A DNA stretch of 64,000 nucleotides from Ciona savignyi (GCA_000149265.1 CH003351.1:123667-187666), one strand, 5' to 3'. Numbered from the stretch's first letter, positions 30,771 through 46,600 are shown. Notes: generated by a model from the letters alone, not told the origin. Program-made: numbers and translations.

Positions 30771-32632
30771 ATAGTCTCGTCGAGGTGCTTACACGGTTTC
30801 GCAGAGACACGATCGCACTTGTTGCAGATATCGAAGGCATGTTTCAGCAGGAGATAGAATGGGGCAAACCAATTCCTCTTCCAGAACTTAAAAGATGGGA
30901 GAAATGGGTCGAGAGCCTGGCACGACTGCACGACATATCCATTCCCCGAAGCTTCGGTCTAGGAGGTCATGAGAATATTCAGCGATGCCAACTACACTAC
31001 TTTGCCGACGCATCGAAAATTGACTACGGTGTCGCATGTTACCTGCGAGTTTGTAACCGCTACAATAACGAGGTAAGATGTACCTTTTTAATGGGCAAAT
31101 CTCGTTTAGCACCGAAAGACGACGTATCCATATCTCGATTAGAATTAGTGGTTGTTGTTACTGCAGTAAAAATGGACCAATCTCTGAAAATGGAACTCGG
31201 TTTAGAGCTATGCCCGTTCATGTTTTGGACAGATTCGTCCGTCGTGTTGCAAAACATATTTAATGGTCGCAGAAGGTTTACTATTTTTGTGTCTAGGCGC
31301 TTAGCATTTGTTTCCAAGCATTCGTGTACACGCGACTGGAGACATGTTCAAACAAAACTGAACCCTGCCGACTGTGCATCAAGAGGCGCCAGCGTAGATT
31401 TCTTAATTTCCAATGTCATTTGGTTTACAGAGCCCGAATTGCTACAAGCTTCCTTCGAATACTGGCCCAACGCGCTCAAGAAAGGGGACATGTCACTCAA
31501 CGACATTAAAGCGTTCGATAAGCAAGCCAGTAACTTATTTTCCGTACAGGAAACCACTCCCGCCACTGATATCCTGATAACGCACTATTCTAATTGGCAT
31601 TGTTTGAAGGCCGCAGTTGCGTGGATATTGAGATTTGGAGCGCACCCCCGAGCACGTGCAATGAATGGAGTTCCAGAACCAGTTTCCTTTCGTCTAACAG
31701 TCGCCGAAATTGCCCACGCCAAGAGGTCACTGATAAGGTATGTTCAATCTCAACATTTTATTAATTGGAGAGCGGCCACCAATAACAAACTTGATACAAA
31801 CTCAACTAACGCACTGATTAATGCATTGCGACGATTTATTGCTCGACAAGGAAACCCGTCTTACATTTACTCCGACAATAGAACAAACCTGGTTGGGGCC
31901 GAACGGTTGCTCCGTGAGTCCATCCAGGAATGGAACCAAAATCAAATACATGACTTTGTTCTACAACGCGAAATTCAATGGAATTTCAACCCTCCCTGCG
32001 CTTCACACATGGGTGGAGCCTGGGAAAGAATGATTAGATCCGTTCGTCGGATTTTACTTTCCATTTCAGGTGAAAAGACATTGAACGATGATCAACTGAC
32101 AACCCTGCTGCTGGAGTCCGAGGCAATACTGAGTTGTCGACCTCTCACTCCCGTTACACTGAATATCGATGGCGAGACGCCATTAAAACCGAACCGCCTG
32201 CTCAAGGTGAACCCGTCAAGTGAGCTGCCTCCAACTTTGACCAACGAACGGCAAAGTTACGCTCGACGCCGCTGGTGCTACGTTCTACATCTAGCCAACC
32301 GAATTTGGGCCAGATGGTCGGGAGAGTACCTCCGAACTATCATCGCACGCCAGAAATGGCACAAAAGAAAAGAAAACGTGAAGATAGGAGACGTTGTATT
32401 TCTGGTGGACAACACAACACCACGATCACAATGGTCCATTGGAAGAATCACCTCCGTGTACCCGGACAGCCACGGTGTAGTTCGAAATGTGCTAGTCAAA
32501 GCACGTGACACCGAATTAAAGAGACCGATACACAAACTATGTATCATAGTACCCGCTATGGACGTGCGCAATGAGAGTGTTGACCCGCTACAGATCAACG
32601 AGAATGTGGGCATTAGCCCAGTCATTGAATGA
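30725..32632 (+). other. Pol-like region of the LTR element (RT/RNase H remnants, integrase tail)
   Basis: A 635-codon frame. It shows VADIEGMFQQ (reverse-transcriptase context), HYFADASKIDYGVACYL and FWTDSSVVLQ (RNase H-like), and an integrase-like part with SDNRTNLVGAERLL and SHMGGAWERMIRSVRRIL. It ends with the BEL-type tail KIGDVVFLVDNTTPRSQW. Fossil part of 28051-33193; not considered functional. Confidence 0.8.
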
Positions 32633-32706
32633 ATCTTAACACGCGACGTAAATCAATTAATTTGTAAATTGCTCAATTGTACGATCTCGCAATTTGGGGG
32701 GGGGAG

Positions 32707-33193
32707 TGTAAGATTTATCGTCGCCATTATTGTTTATATTATATCGATGTCACGAGGGAATAATATCGCTATTGTATTCCCTTTTTCCCACCATTTCACC
32801 GAACTATAAAACGCTAGTTTTTTACTGCCTCAGCATTATCGTGAGGTAATCGGTCTTTTGGTAGTTTTAGTAGGTTTGGAATTATCGGTTAGGCCTATTG
32901 TTAAGATGTGTATGACGTGCTTTGGCTCCTGTTCAGCCACAATTTGGTAAATATTGGTTTTAATTCTCAAACTAGTAATTTTTGTGATAATTAAATTGTA
33001 CATATATTTTTCCTTAGAAAACCGTCATTTCAAGACTTTTCGTTTTCGCCATCATTCAAATTCGAATAAATTCATGAAGTTTTGGACAATGACGCGTTAT
33101 TTCAAACTCTGAATAAGAGACGCCGTCTATAAGCATACTGCAACCTCTCATTAAGACAGGTGTTAGGAGCCAGCACCTTGTCGGGAAGTTACA
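32707..33193 (+). repeat. 3' LTR of the BEL/Pao-type element
   Basis: Direct repeat of 28051-28537 with no differences visible by eye. It is preceded by a run of Gs and GAG (polypurine tract). Confidence 0.92.
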
Positions 33194-33331
33194 GTAAACA
33201 TCACCCACTACTGAGTACGGCGTGTAACAACGTGACTGCTAGGGTTAGTTTATCTTTACCTGTTATCAGTTAGGCCTATATTTAAATTCTAAATATAAAT
33301 GTATTTTATAAATTATTAAGGATTATTAACC

Positions 33332-33638
33332 ATGGAATACCCTAAGAAACGTATATGTGAAAAAGAGTGTCTAGCATTTAACAAAGATTGGATACCGAAG
33401 TATTTTTTACAAAGGTCGGCAACAAAGCAGTATGTTTACTGTATGGTCAGAGTGTTGCGGTATTAAAAGAGTACAGCACTAGTCGTCATTATTTGACAAA
33501 ACTTGGAAACCATGGCAATAATTTAGTGAATAGATATGTGTTTAAGCTAGTGAATATTATTTCATCTAATATTCCGGCCCACCAACGACTTTATTTTCCC
33601 ACATCTGGCCCGCCGACTAGAGAAGTTGCCCACCCCTG
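33332..33638 (+). pseudogene. hAT transposase N-terminal remnant (GTF2IRD2/ZBED-like)
   Basis: From the ATG at 33332 the frame reads MEYPKKRICEKECLAFNKDW, ending in a stop near 33464. A shifted frame then reads VGNKAVCLLYGQSVAVLKEY and STSRHYLTKLGNHG. Together this is the start of a BED-finger hAT transposase of the GTF2IRD2 type (pattern FNxxW...VCLxC...AVxKEYxxxRHYxxKH). It is frameshifted, with the rest of the transposase missing. It sits in the right half of the split hAT element. Confidence 0.65.
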
Positions 33639-33774
33639 GTTTTATAGCTGGTCGGCTTTAGAGTAGTGCTGAAGGCTTCACCAGTTACCAATTCACTTTT
33701 TCCTCTATATTTTAAAGAATTATGTATATTATTTTAGGTGACTAATAACTGTAAGATAGCTCATATTTCTTACT

Positions 33775-34085
33775 GACCCGATTTCTAATTCATTTGCGTA
33801 TAATAATTTGGGTAATATGCACATAATACTTTTAGTAAAGTACTCTTGCTTAAGCTAACTTAATTATTATTTTCATAGAGCAGAGGTGAACATCTTTTTT
33901 GTACTACATAGTGTTAATGTGTTAAGCAAATAAGGTAATTCCACGCTTTTAATATTCTATAATTAACATAAAATTGACACCTGAAAACAGTTTATTTTGA
34001 AGAAAATTGCCTAAATGTAAGAAAATTTATTAAGCCGGAATTAAATAAAAATTTCAGCATATGCCACAGTATGTTTGGTAATTAT
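33775..34085 (-). repeat. 3' flank of actin copy 4, shared with copies 1 and 2
   Basis: The reverse complement aligns with 13677-14000: a 'tttatttaattccggct' block, 'tttaggcaattttcttcaaaa', 'gaaaataataattaag' and 'agcttaagcaag'. AATAAA follows the block on the minus strand. Confidence 0.7.
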
Positions 34086-35765
<1,680 letters not shown>

Positions 35766-36404
35766 GTACAAACTTCGTACTTTTACATACAAAGTAAAAA
35801 TTTAGCCAAATTAAACATATGGTAAAAGTTATAACTTTGGTCACATTTATTTAAAGAAATTCCAAAATTAAACAACAATATTTTACCAGGGATTGCGCAA
35901 GAAATTGGGAAACATAACCAATTCATAAATTATAATTTTTAAACGTTTTTTCACATACCTTTTACGAATTTTTATTCCTGTTCACCATCGACATTTAATG
36001 CACATTTCTTTTTATTTAAGCCAAAAAATATAACGTAGTAAAGGTGCTCAATAAAACACAATAATTATGAGTTTTTGTGAAATGGTTTTAATTTGTGAAA
36101 TGGCTTCACTGAACCATATTTTTTATTGCCGTTCCCCTTACATTTAAATACTTTTATTTTTCTATACGGTTAATCGAATACATTAGTCGAATATATTATT
36201 ATGGCAGCTTTGCTAACGATGCTCCACAAGTGATTGTCATGCAACCGGAGTGAATTGTTTTACTTTACATTTTGTAGTACTCAACTGAAATAAAATTAGC
36301 CATTAAAATGGTAAAAATATTATAAAATGAACAAATAAAAAAGGAATCATTTTGTGGGAATACGCAAGGGGCGTTACTGCAAGGGCAAAGTCAAAATACC
36401 TTGC
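35766..36404. other. Spacer between the divergent actins
   Basis: AT-rich, with no gene or inverted repeats recognised. Confidence 0.4.
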
Positions 36405-36540
36405 GATTATGTAAGAGAATGTTCCAACACGGGTAATTGTCAGGTTACCTCCCATCACCGTTGGGTTAACTTTTTAAAATCGTCAGATACCCATCGTCGG
36501 ACTCCGGCGATCTCCTTTACGTGGATTGAATAAGAAGATT
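36405..36540 (-). repeat. SINE fragment
   Basis: Contains the tail half of the SINE in minus orientation: 'gtaagagaatgttccaacacgggtaattgtcaggttacctcc...'. 'cgtcagatacccatcgtcgg' is partly duplicated behind it. Confidence 0.5.
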
Positions 36541-36656
36541 AACGATTGGTCGCGTTCTGTTTTGAACATGCACACGCAGATTAGTGCAAGATTCCGCAAT
36601 ACATTATCTCATTGTCCGATATATACTGATCACTCTTACCTGTTATGTTATTTCAT

Positions 36657-38389
<1,733 letters not shown>

Positions 38390-38786
38390 ATATAAAAAAA
38401 CTGTTGTTGATGCAGCATATGTTTATTTAACATGCGTCTAGAGACAGAACGGTAGTCTGATTTTTCTCTGCTGGATGGCGCTATTTATCAGCTATACTAA
38501 AGCGGGGAGGAAGGAAACTACTAACTAAAATTACGGACACTAATTTTAACCCATTCCTAAACACTAAACTCAACCGCAAGACTAACACTAACTCAAGCCC
38601 CATGTTTATTACACCATTTACGCATTTTAAGTAAATAGTGTTTACAATAAAAAAACTGCAAAGAGATCGATTACTTTAGCCAATGCTTGGACAAATTTCA
38701 AAAATGCTCAGACAAGCTGAATGCGGCATTATGATGAGTTTGTGTATAACTAAGAAACAAAAGAGTTAAAAAGCCGAAAAAAAATA

Positions 38787-38856
38787 TCCCCGTCGGGGAA
38801 TCGACCACAGTCTGCCGCGTGACAGGCGGCGACTCTTACCACTATACTAACGAGGA
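38787..38856 (-). tRNA. tRNA-Asp(GTC)-like gene, T arm degenerate
   Basis: On the minus strand the acceptor stem TCCTCGT pairs fully with ACGGGGA. The D arm contains TAGTATAGTGGT. The anticodon stem GCCGC/GCGGC is fully paired around loop CTGTCAC (anticodon GTC). The T arm is damaged: one loop base is missing and the stem has a mismatch. The discriminator position is T, not the G expected for tRNA-Asp. A T run follows on the minus strand (plus-strand As at 38777-38784), a Pol III terminator. It is probably a tRNA pseudogene or tRNA-derived element. Confidence 0.65.
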
Positions 38857-38899
38857 ATACGATTCGTAAGTACAAAAACTAGTATAAGCCCATTCGGTC

Positions 38900-39148
38900 G
38901 CGGGTGCCTCTAAATACTACAGGACCGCTTGGATCGCTTGGATCACTTAGATTGCTATGGAAAGTAATTCTAACCCTGTCCCAAACACTAATCTCAACCC
39001 CAGAACTAACTTCAACCCCAACCTCTAACATTAATTCCATGGCTTTTGTAATTACGAAGTATAGTAAGCGATCCAAGCGCTACAAGCGATTCAAGCGCTC
39101 CATGCGATCCAAGCGGTCCAAGCGATCCGGAGTATTTAGAGGTACCGC
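38900..39148. repeat. Inner inverted-repeat element with CGCTTGGAT subrepeats
   Basis: The left end reads 'gtgcctctaaatact' and the right end is its near complement. Next to each end are several tandem copies of CGCTTGGAT (right side inverted). This is a foldback-like element nested in the MITE at 38430-39257. Confidence 0.65.
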
Positions 39149-39266
39149 TCAGCCGCTTAACACTTGAAAATAGTCACTCCCCAGATAATTCCAAAAAAAT
39201 AAATATCGCCACCCAGCAGAGAAAAATCAGACTACCGTTCTGTCTCTAGTCGCATCTGTTTATTTA

Positions 39267-39840
39267 TTAAGTCAAGTTTTCACTCTAAACTTTTGAACAA
39301 ATTGTTTTCATACATAAATAAACTAACTAGCAAATTGTACCAATTACCACTATACCATTTCGAAGTAGGGTATCTAGAATTATTGGTTACGCCTTAGACA
39401 ATATGTTTAAAGAATTGGGGTACAGTGTAGCCGCTACACTAATCACCAATTGCGGATACTGGATGTATTGGGGAATACCCTGATGTATATCTAGCATTTT
39501 TCTGTGTAACGGAGCACCATTTTAAGAGAATGTTGATTTAACAGTCTCTACGGATCTTTATCTGTTGAATCCCATATTTTATATAGAGAGAACATGGATT
39601 AAATGGTATAACGATAAATGAAAATTATACTCTTATATATATTTGTACAAAACGTACTATTCGTGTTATAATTTTATAGTTAAGGTTTTGACCAAGCTGT
39701 TGATCTAAAATTCAACATTCTAGGGAATTGCTACTCTCGTGAACTTGACAAAGTGCGTACGAATTGTGCTGATATCATTATATTCTGTTTAAAGGTTTAT
39801 TCAAACATATTACACTTAATACTTAAAATATTATTCTGAA
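39267..39840. other. Spacer between actin copy 5 and PSMA2
   Basis: Begins with the displaced 3' UTR and possible polyadenylation signal of actin copy 5 (AATAAA at 39317-39322). The rest is the upstream region of PSMA2, with no clear motif. Confidence 0.45.
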
Positions 39841-42731
39841 ATGTCGGAAAGATACAGCTTTTCACTGACCACATTCAGGTAAGCAAAGCGATTAGTCGCA
39901 TTTTGTTACATTTTTTTGCCATATTACATAAATTAAAGAAATATCCATGATAACGGTTTCTACTATGGCTAAGAGCTTAAGACTTTTGCCCTAAACTTAG
40001 CCTTAGATATGCTTAAAATATAGGATAGGACCTAATACCCAGGCTATATTATAATAAGACGAGCCTAGAACCTGCTTACTGACAATAGAGTTAAACTTGA
40101 TTTTAGGGTTCCAGTCATGGTGATTTTGTGTACGAAGTTTATTTTATGCAGTTCTTTTAGTAATGCCTAAAGATCTCTAAATACTTTGAAAAACGAGAAA
40201 ATAGTGCAAAATGTGCCCGTTCGCTAACAATGAAAATGCAGGTAACTAATCTCCAATCTAATAACAATGCAATTTCCAACCAATTGGTTTCGGTGGCTTC
40301 TCGGTTTTGTCCTTGGGAAATACATTTACCATAGCAAAAGCTGCTAGAAATCCCGATTATGAGTTTCATTTGCTAATATGGTATGGATAGGCTTACATTT
40401 TTAGTAATTTTTTTTTGTTTTTAGCCCAAGTGGCAAATTGGTTCAGATCGAATATGCGTTGAACGCTGTGACTGCTGGCTCCCCATCTGTTGGTATCAAA
40501 GCACAGGATGGTGTTGTCATGGCAACGGAGAAGAAGCAGAAATCCATCTTGTACGACGAACACAGCATCCATAAAGTGGAAGCTGTGACTGAAAAAATTG
40601 GAATCGTTTATAGTGGAATGGGCCCTGATTATAGGTGGGTTCATGGTGTTTGTCTACAAGTGTATTTATAATCGCAATTTGTTGTTAATGTCGAACAATT
40701 GCAGCCGGTATCACCAGAAATTACAGAAGCTAAACCAAAACGTCAGTAGTGGTATTTACAATTTTTGCATCAAGAAATTAATGCGTCTTGTAGTTGGCAA
40801 ACAAAGGGCTGTAATAATACATTTCCATTTATTTCTTGAAGTCTCACAAGAATTATTTCAAACTACAAAACTATTGCAGAGTGCTGCTTACAAGGGCTCG
40901 TAAGATTGCTCAGATGTATTACCGACAATATCAAGAAAGCATTCCTACCACTCAACTTGTTCAACGTATTGCTTCAGTTATGCAAGAATATACACAATCT
41001 GGGTATGTTTATTACTAAACATTATTTTGTATTTTACAAAGACAAAGGGTATTTAGAAATTTTAAAACGGGATTTCAAACCTGTCTATGTGTTAGGATAG
41101 GATATAAATATAGATTTTTATGAATATTGTTTTTAAAACTACTTACCCTCCAGAGGTGTTCGGCCGTTTGGAGTATCCTTACTCATTTGTGGTTGGGACA
41201 ACAATAGACCTTATCTTTTTCAATGTGATCCATCGGTAAGTCAGACTGCACCTATTTCCCAGCATATACCAATATTTCTATCTGTATATGGAGTTCAACT
41301 CTTTATTTTAATATTTTGTTATATATGTACAGGAAACAAATATCACTTGCTTTAGTAAATCTTGATTTTCCCTCTGAAATACATCATTTAAAATGGAGCA
41401 GACTTCCAATGACAAAGTTAAAGAAAACAGAAAAACAGTTAAAATAAAAGTCTTTTTGAAAAAGATGTTAAAATGGATTATTTTGAAAAAGACATTTGTT
41501 TTTCTTTTTTTTTTATATATCACATGTAAGTGCATGAAATTAGCGACGAGTACTTGTAATAATAATTTCCACAGGGAGCATACTTTGCATGGAAGGCAAC
41601 TGCAATGGGAAAGAATCATTTAAATGGAAAGTCTTTTCTTGAAAAGAGGTAGTTCGTCAGATTCTTATATTTGTAACTTGTGCGGTTATGTGACAAAATA
41701 TTCAGGACTACAATTTGTGTAATTTTGCAAGCATTGCTTAGTGACACTAAGGTTACTTATGGCAGAAAAACGTTTTCTTAAGTACTAATGAAAAATATGT
41801 GCTTAGGATCTTTTAGGTTTAAGTCTGTATCACTGCAAAAGCTTTAAATAATTATTTTAAGTCCTAATTACAAAGCTACACTTGTGGAGACAAAGCTCTT
41901 TTGTGCATGATTTCCATCTAAAATGTGTTTTGTTGTACTTTATAATAGATTATCATAATTTCAACGGCAATTAACATCTTTACAGTTGCTTATTTGTCAA
42001 CAGTTTAGGGAAACCTTCGACAGTCTTTTGTCAGATAAATAAAATCTAAATCTACTTGAGTTATTACTTAGTATTACCTTTAACATGACAAACTTTACAG
42101 CAGCACAAAAAATGGACAATTTAGCTCTAAGAACATCATATCTGGTCTTGGTGTGGTTTAACCTTTAAACTTACCCACATACACATATCATATCATATTA
42201 TATTATTACCAGATACAATGAAGAGCTTCAGTTAGATGATGCAGTGCATACAGCTATATTAACATTGAAGGTAAAAACTTTTTTGTTTCTAATGACTTTC
42301 ATTTTCAGCTGGTTATACCAGTGTTGTTTTTTTCAAAAATCTACGGTATGGATGTAGTACATAATAAGTTATCATCTGTAGACTACCCTTACCATACTAC
42401 CCTTAACTGTCTGTGCATCCCACCATTACAAGTATCATCTGCTATTTTTGTAGTTAGTGGTGGGGTCTAGTTTTTACCTTTATATAATGCGATTCCACTT
42501 AGTAATTTTTTATGTATTGATGTTAACCCATTTCTTTGGTAGTTATTTAACGTTGTTAACTTTATTACCATAATGCAGAGAACAAATTAAACTAAACATT
42601 TCTAATATTTGTAGGAATCATTTGAAGGGCAGATGACTGAGGACAATATAGAAGTTGGTATCGCAAATGCAGATGGCTTTCATAGACTCTCCCCATCTGA
42701 GGTAAAGGACTACCTCGCATCTATTGCTTGA
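39841..42731 (+). CDS. PSMA2: Proteasome 20S subunit alpha type-2
   Basis: Seven exons: 39841-39878, 40425-40634, 40880-41002, 41154-41235, 41575-41648, 42213-42270, 42615-42731. They join to 702 nt, encoding 233 residues, one less than human PSMA2 (234). The protein begins [20 protein letters not shown], the alpha-subunit N-terminal signature that gates the 20S channel. It continues [49 protein letters not shown] and ends [13 protein letters not shown]. As an alpha subunit it has no catalytic threonine. It forms part of the outer rings of the 20S proteasome in cytosol and nucleus. All junctions are GT/AG and in phase; no defects. Confidence 0.96.
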
Positions 42732-42804
42732 ACACTTTGGACATCCAGCTGAGAAGTTTAAATTGTATGTCGTTTGTAGAGCAGCTCTTTGTTTATTGAG
42801 TTCC

Positions 42805-42810
42805 AATAAA
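42805..42810 (+). terminator. PSMA2 polyadenylation signal
   Basis: AATAAA, 74 bp after the stop codon; a second AATAAA overlaps a few bases later. Confidence 0.7.
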
Positions 42811-43673
42811 AAATAAATTTGCTGTGTATTAAAAAATAAATAGTTATCCGAAAGATTGTAGAACAAAGCATGTGGTCAGCTACAACACCATTAGTGTGAG
42901 AGAAAAATAATGATATGCATCAAAACCAATTGTTTGCAACAATACAGCACACAACAACCGCTCTAATCAAATTTGGGCATCGGGTAACACTAACAAGTAT
43001 CTGTAGAGTTAGTAGACTCCGTGTATATGTGGCGGTAGACTAACAGCTGGAACATGTTCAACATTAAAGCAGATTATAATGTATAGCTAAAAAAGAATGT
43101 GATAGTTACCTACTAGCAATCAGTGTATGCAATTTTATTTAAAATGCGGTATACTTACTTCACTTGAAGAACCAACTATGTATACCGTAGAGTTTTCTCA
43201 TGCAAAATCAATCATTTTGGGAAAATGGGACATCATGCATTAAAACCATTTCAAGCCTAAAACACACTAATAATAACAACATAAACTCTCTGGATTAATT
43301 CCCACATTACAACAACCCTTCGATTTTTCTTTCCAGAGATCAACTATTTAGATTTTTTCACAACAGCAATATGACGTTAAATTGTGATGTGCTGTTTCAC
43401 TGTCGTTATTTTTCCCAGCCACTACTATAAATGTTTTTGTTCACCCAGCAGCTTTGTAATGAAAACAAATCATTAAAATCATCTGAAGTTTAATAAGTTG
43501 CATACAACCTCATTCTGCTTATAACAACATGTTTAACATGGAATGAATTTGACCGCCCTGATACATATTAAGGTACTGTGGTTGTCAACAAATGTTTTAT
43601 ATACAGAATAGTAACATAAATATGAAATCAGAACAAAGATTTTGGCATAGAACAATATATTTCCAAATGACAA
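42811..43673. other. Spacer between two convergent genes
   Basis: Contains the 3' ends of PSMA2 and of the minus-strand gene at 43674. No further gene or repeat recognised. Confidence 0.45.
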
Positions 43674-46600
43674 TCAGGAATCAACTTCCACGGCTTGTCG
43701 CACAGTGATACGTTGAAGTTTGCGTCGCGATTGAACTTTTGCTCTCACTCTGTTTCCGTCTGAACTTGTATGCGCATCAACTTTATTTTGTGAGTTTAAG
43801 TTTGCTGCATCGGGCACAAAACCGCTGACAAATGATGAATCGTGAGCTTTACCACGTAGCACCGAAGCAATTTTCGAGTTGAGCTCCCGTGATCTTGGGA
43901 TCTTTGCTTTTCTAACACTGGATGGTATGTAAGAGAATGTGTATGGTTTGGTTATTTTCGGGTCCATTATTTTCTTTCCGTTCTCTTCCAACTTCTTTAC
44001 AACAGTATCGTCAATCTTGACACTAAAGGGCGCAATAACCACTTCTTTCCTGGGGCACTGGTGCCTTCGTTTCATCTCCCCATGTTGTAGAACCAACTTT
44101 TCAGTCAACGAATCAACATTTTGTGATGAAGGAGCATCCTTATGCGATGTTACATCAACACTCGACTCTTCCTTTAGTGTTTCATATTGCTTTGGTTTAA
44201 CTTCCAACCAGTTTTTCCGGAAACCTTTATTTTCGTGAACTAATCGGGTGCTTGGAAGCGGCTCCGTGAATGAAACAACTGACATGTTTTTCCTCCGGCC
44301 AGTTTTTGCATTCGACGCCTTTACTTCCTCCTTGTGCTGTATTTTTAAATCTTCACAGCACGAACAATCCACACCATGCTTTGAAGAAAACCTTTCGTTC
44401 CTTTTCTCATTTTTATATCTCCTCATAAGTGGGTCAGGAGTGGGGGGAGGGACCGAAGGCAACGTTATCGTCAACTTTTTTACATATTTTTGCTCCTGAT
44501 TTAAAAGATTTGCAAATTAAAAGAGAATGTTGAAACAATTGAGAGGATGATATCAAGAAATCACATACAAATCCCACTTACTTTAAATGTCTCCATTTTT
44601 CTATTGACATTCCTCATTTCTTCCCCATCGCCATGTGGATCCTCCCACGGCATGATGTCTAATGAAGGTGTGTCGTTCGAATCACGATGGACATACCGCA
44701 TTGTGACATCACTGCGATGTGATTCTCTCCCATTCTGCCCACCCTCCACTGGATCTTCCTCAACTTCCCTCCCTAAAATCATATCACATTAAAATTGATC
44801 TGGTATTGGTATTTTTCGTGGACAGAAAAGCATTTCAACAAAATAAATTTTACAAAACTACATTTATCCTATAACAAACATACCTGTAGGAATGTACACA
44901 ACTGATTTTCCATTATAAGCATTTTCATTTTTCCGCGTTTGAAAGTATTTATCTGTTCTCTTTAAGTAACGACTGAGGCTTTGGTATGTATCTTGCAAAT
45001 TTCCCATAAGATCTGATGGCAGTTTGTTGAATATCACCCCCGCTTTTAAATTCCCATAATGACGATCACTTTCTACACGCTTTTGTTGTCTACTGCGCAG
45101 AGTTTTTGCTTTAGTACTGCTCTCCCAAAATCTATCTCCAAGTTTTGGATCAGTGAGACCTTTGGTGGCAGGGAGATTAAGTTTCCTGGCTTGGTCGAGT
45201 TTTAAAAGTAAATTGTCCAATAGTTGCTTTCCTTGATTAGTGGATGGGCTCGCTCCTACTTGAGGTTCAGTGTTCCGACCAACTGCTGCAAAATCTCGAC
45301 TTCTGATGCTACGAGACTCAGCCGGTTGCCATATCGCTGTTGAAATTGGCCTCGGATTGCTGTGATTAGGATAAGTTTACTTATTTATAGTGCATCAGAA
45401 ACGGTGAACCAATGTTTCAATAAGTTTAGCCATTGAGTTGTCTGTTGCAACAGGATAAATCTAAGCTACCATAACAAGGTTTTGGACAATAATAAAGAAA
45501 AAGAACAAAGTATCAAATTGCCTTGTCACATAAATCTATATGGTTAAAGGTAGTAGTGATATGATAGCCACATTTCTATTATATGAATATTTGGGTAATC
45601 CACTCATATATGTTAGTTTGCACAGTTGCATGGTTTGATAAAAACAGGTCAGTAAAATGTTATACACATGTACCTTAACTGTGGTGGCGACTTCGGAGGC
45701 AATGGACGTCGTGGTAATTTAGTTGGAGATGGAGAGTAATCAACTGTAACCAGTGTTACTCGTTGGTAGTCTAGGTCCTGGATGTTTAAAGGGTTTTAAC
45801 CAATAGAAATTAACTCATTCAAGTTCAATATATCGTTATTATTAGAGCACAGTTAAATATCACAGCATTATGAGAAAAATTTAATATAGTTAAAGAAAAT
45901 GACAAAAAGACAACATAATACTTCATAATGACTACGTTTTAGGTTACTTTTTGCATTTTTAATCAAATATTATAAAAATATTGGAGGTAGGTCCATGCAT
46001 TTAAACTTTCAGATTATACACCCTGTTACCTTGGAATTAGCAATCACTTGTGCTACTTGCTTGACCGGAGATACACCTGTTAAATCAATCCATGTTGATT
46101 TGGTACGATGTTTCGCCAAAACTTTTCGCTCCTCTTTTGGAACGAACGGTTCCACCAGACTTGGTAGATGGAATTCATTCTGTGTTGTTTTTTGGTGTGG
46201 CTTATCCAGAGAATGTCCCGGGTCATGAGTTTGTTCTTTTGATTTTGGGGGGATTTCCCTTTCCTTTCCTGTGGTTTCTTTTACATGGTTTTTGTTTCTC
46301 GACTTCAGATATTTTGCTTCAACTTTTGGCAATGATAGAGATTGCCGAACCCCATTGTAACTAGGACGAGCCATTCCATCATGGTGACTGTGTTCTGTCG
46401 TGTGGTCATAACTCCAATTCTCTGCCTAAAGTAATAAGTTACATATTTAAGCCCTCATCCGGCCCATTGGTCTAACGGTTAAGTGCGTCGCCTTTCAATC
46501 GAAAGGTTGCAGGTGGAAAACTGGTCGCCAGCTAGTCAATTGTGTCCTTGGGCAAGGCACTTTACGGACATTGCCTGAACCCAGCAGATTAATGGGTTCT

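Larger units (their letters stand above)
28051..33193 (+). mobile_element. BEL/Pao-type LTR retrotransposon fossil
   Basis: A 5143-bp element with direct 487-bp LTRs (28051-28537 and 32707-33193) starting TG and ending CA. It is flanked by 5-bp target repeats 'gtaaa' (28046-28050, 33194-33198). A G-rich polypurine tract lies just before the 3' LTR. The LTRs look identical by eye, so insertion was very recent. Parts in order: 5' LTR, minisatellite leader, Gag/protease-like frame, Pol-like frame, 3' LTR. Not every expected Pol domain is recognisable, so the copy looks reduced and broken, with roughly a few breaks. Family call rests on the A17-type protease region and BEL-style integrase tail. 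Confidence 0.9.
27781..33638. mobile_element. hAT element split by an LTR-element insertion
   Basis: The left part, 27781-28050, begins CAGGGGTGGGCAACATACGG. The right part, 33194-33638, ends in the complement of CAGGGGTGGGCAAC. Removing the LTR element leaves about 710 bp. The left and right ends match the copy at 49363-49872 ('actgtatctaac', 'ggtccgacgc', 'ccgccgactagagaagttgc'). The right part holds a remnant of the hAT transposase. The 8-bp flanks (gtttagct and gttttata) match only partly. Confidence 0.8.
38430..39257. mobile_element. Long-TIR MITE (Mutator-like?) carrying a tRNA-like gene
   Basis: About 828 bp, with inverted repeats of roughly 55 bp at both ends. The shared core is CTAGAGACAGAACGGTAGTC then TGATTTTTCTCTGCTGG. 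Direct repeats 'gtttattta' (9 bp; 10 bp if the preceding t is counted) flank it at 38421-38429 and 39258-39266. Duplications of 9-10 bp with long inverted repeats suggest a Mutator-like family. No transposase seen. Inside lie a tRNA-Asp-like sequence and a second inverted-repeat block. Confidence 0.8.

Noticed and set aside
32690-32706. G run before the second LTR considered as a G-quadruplex
   Set aside because: It is best explained as the polypurine tract of the LTR element.
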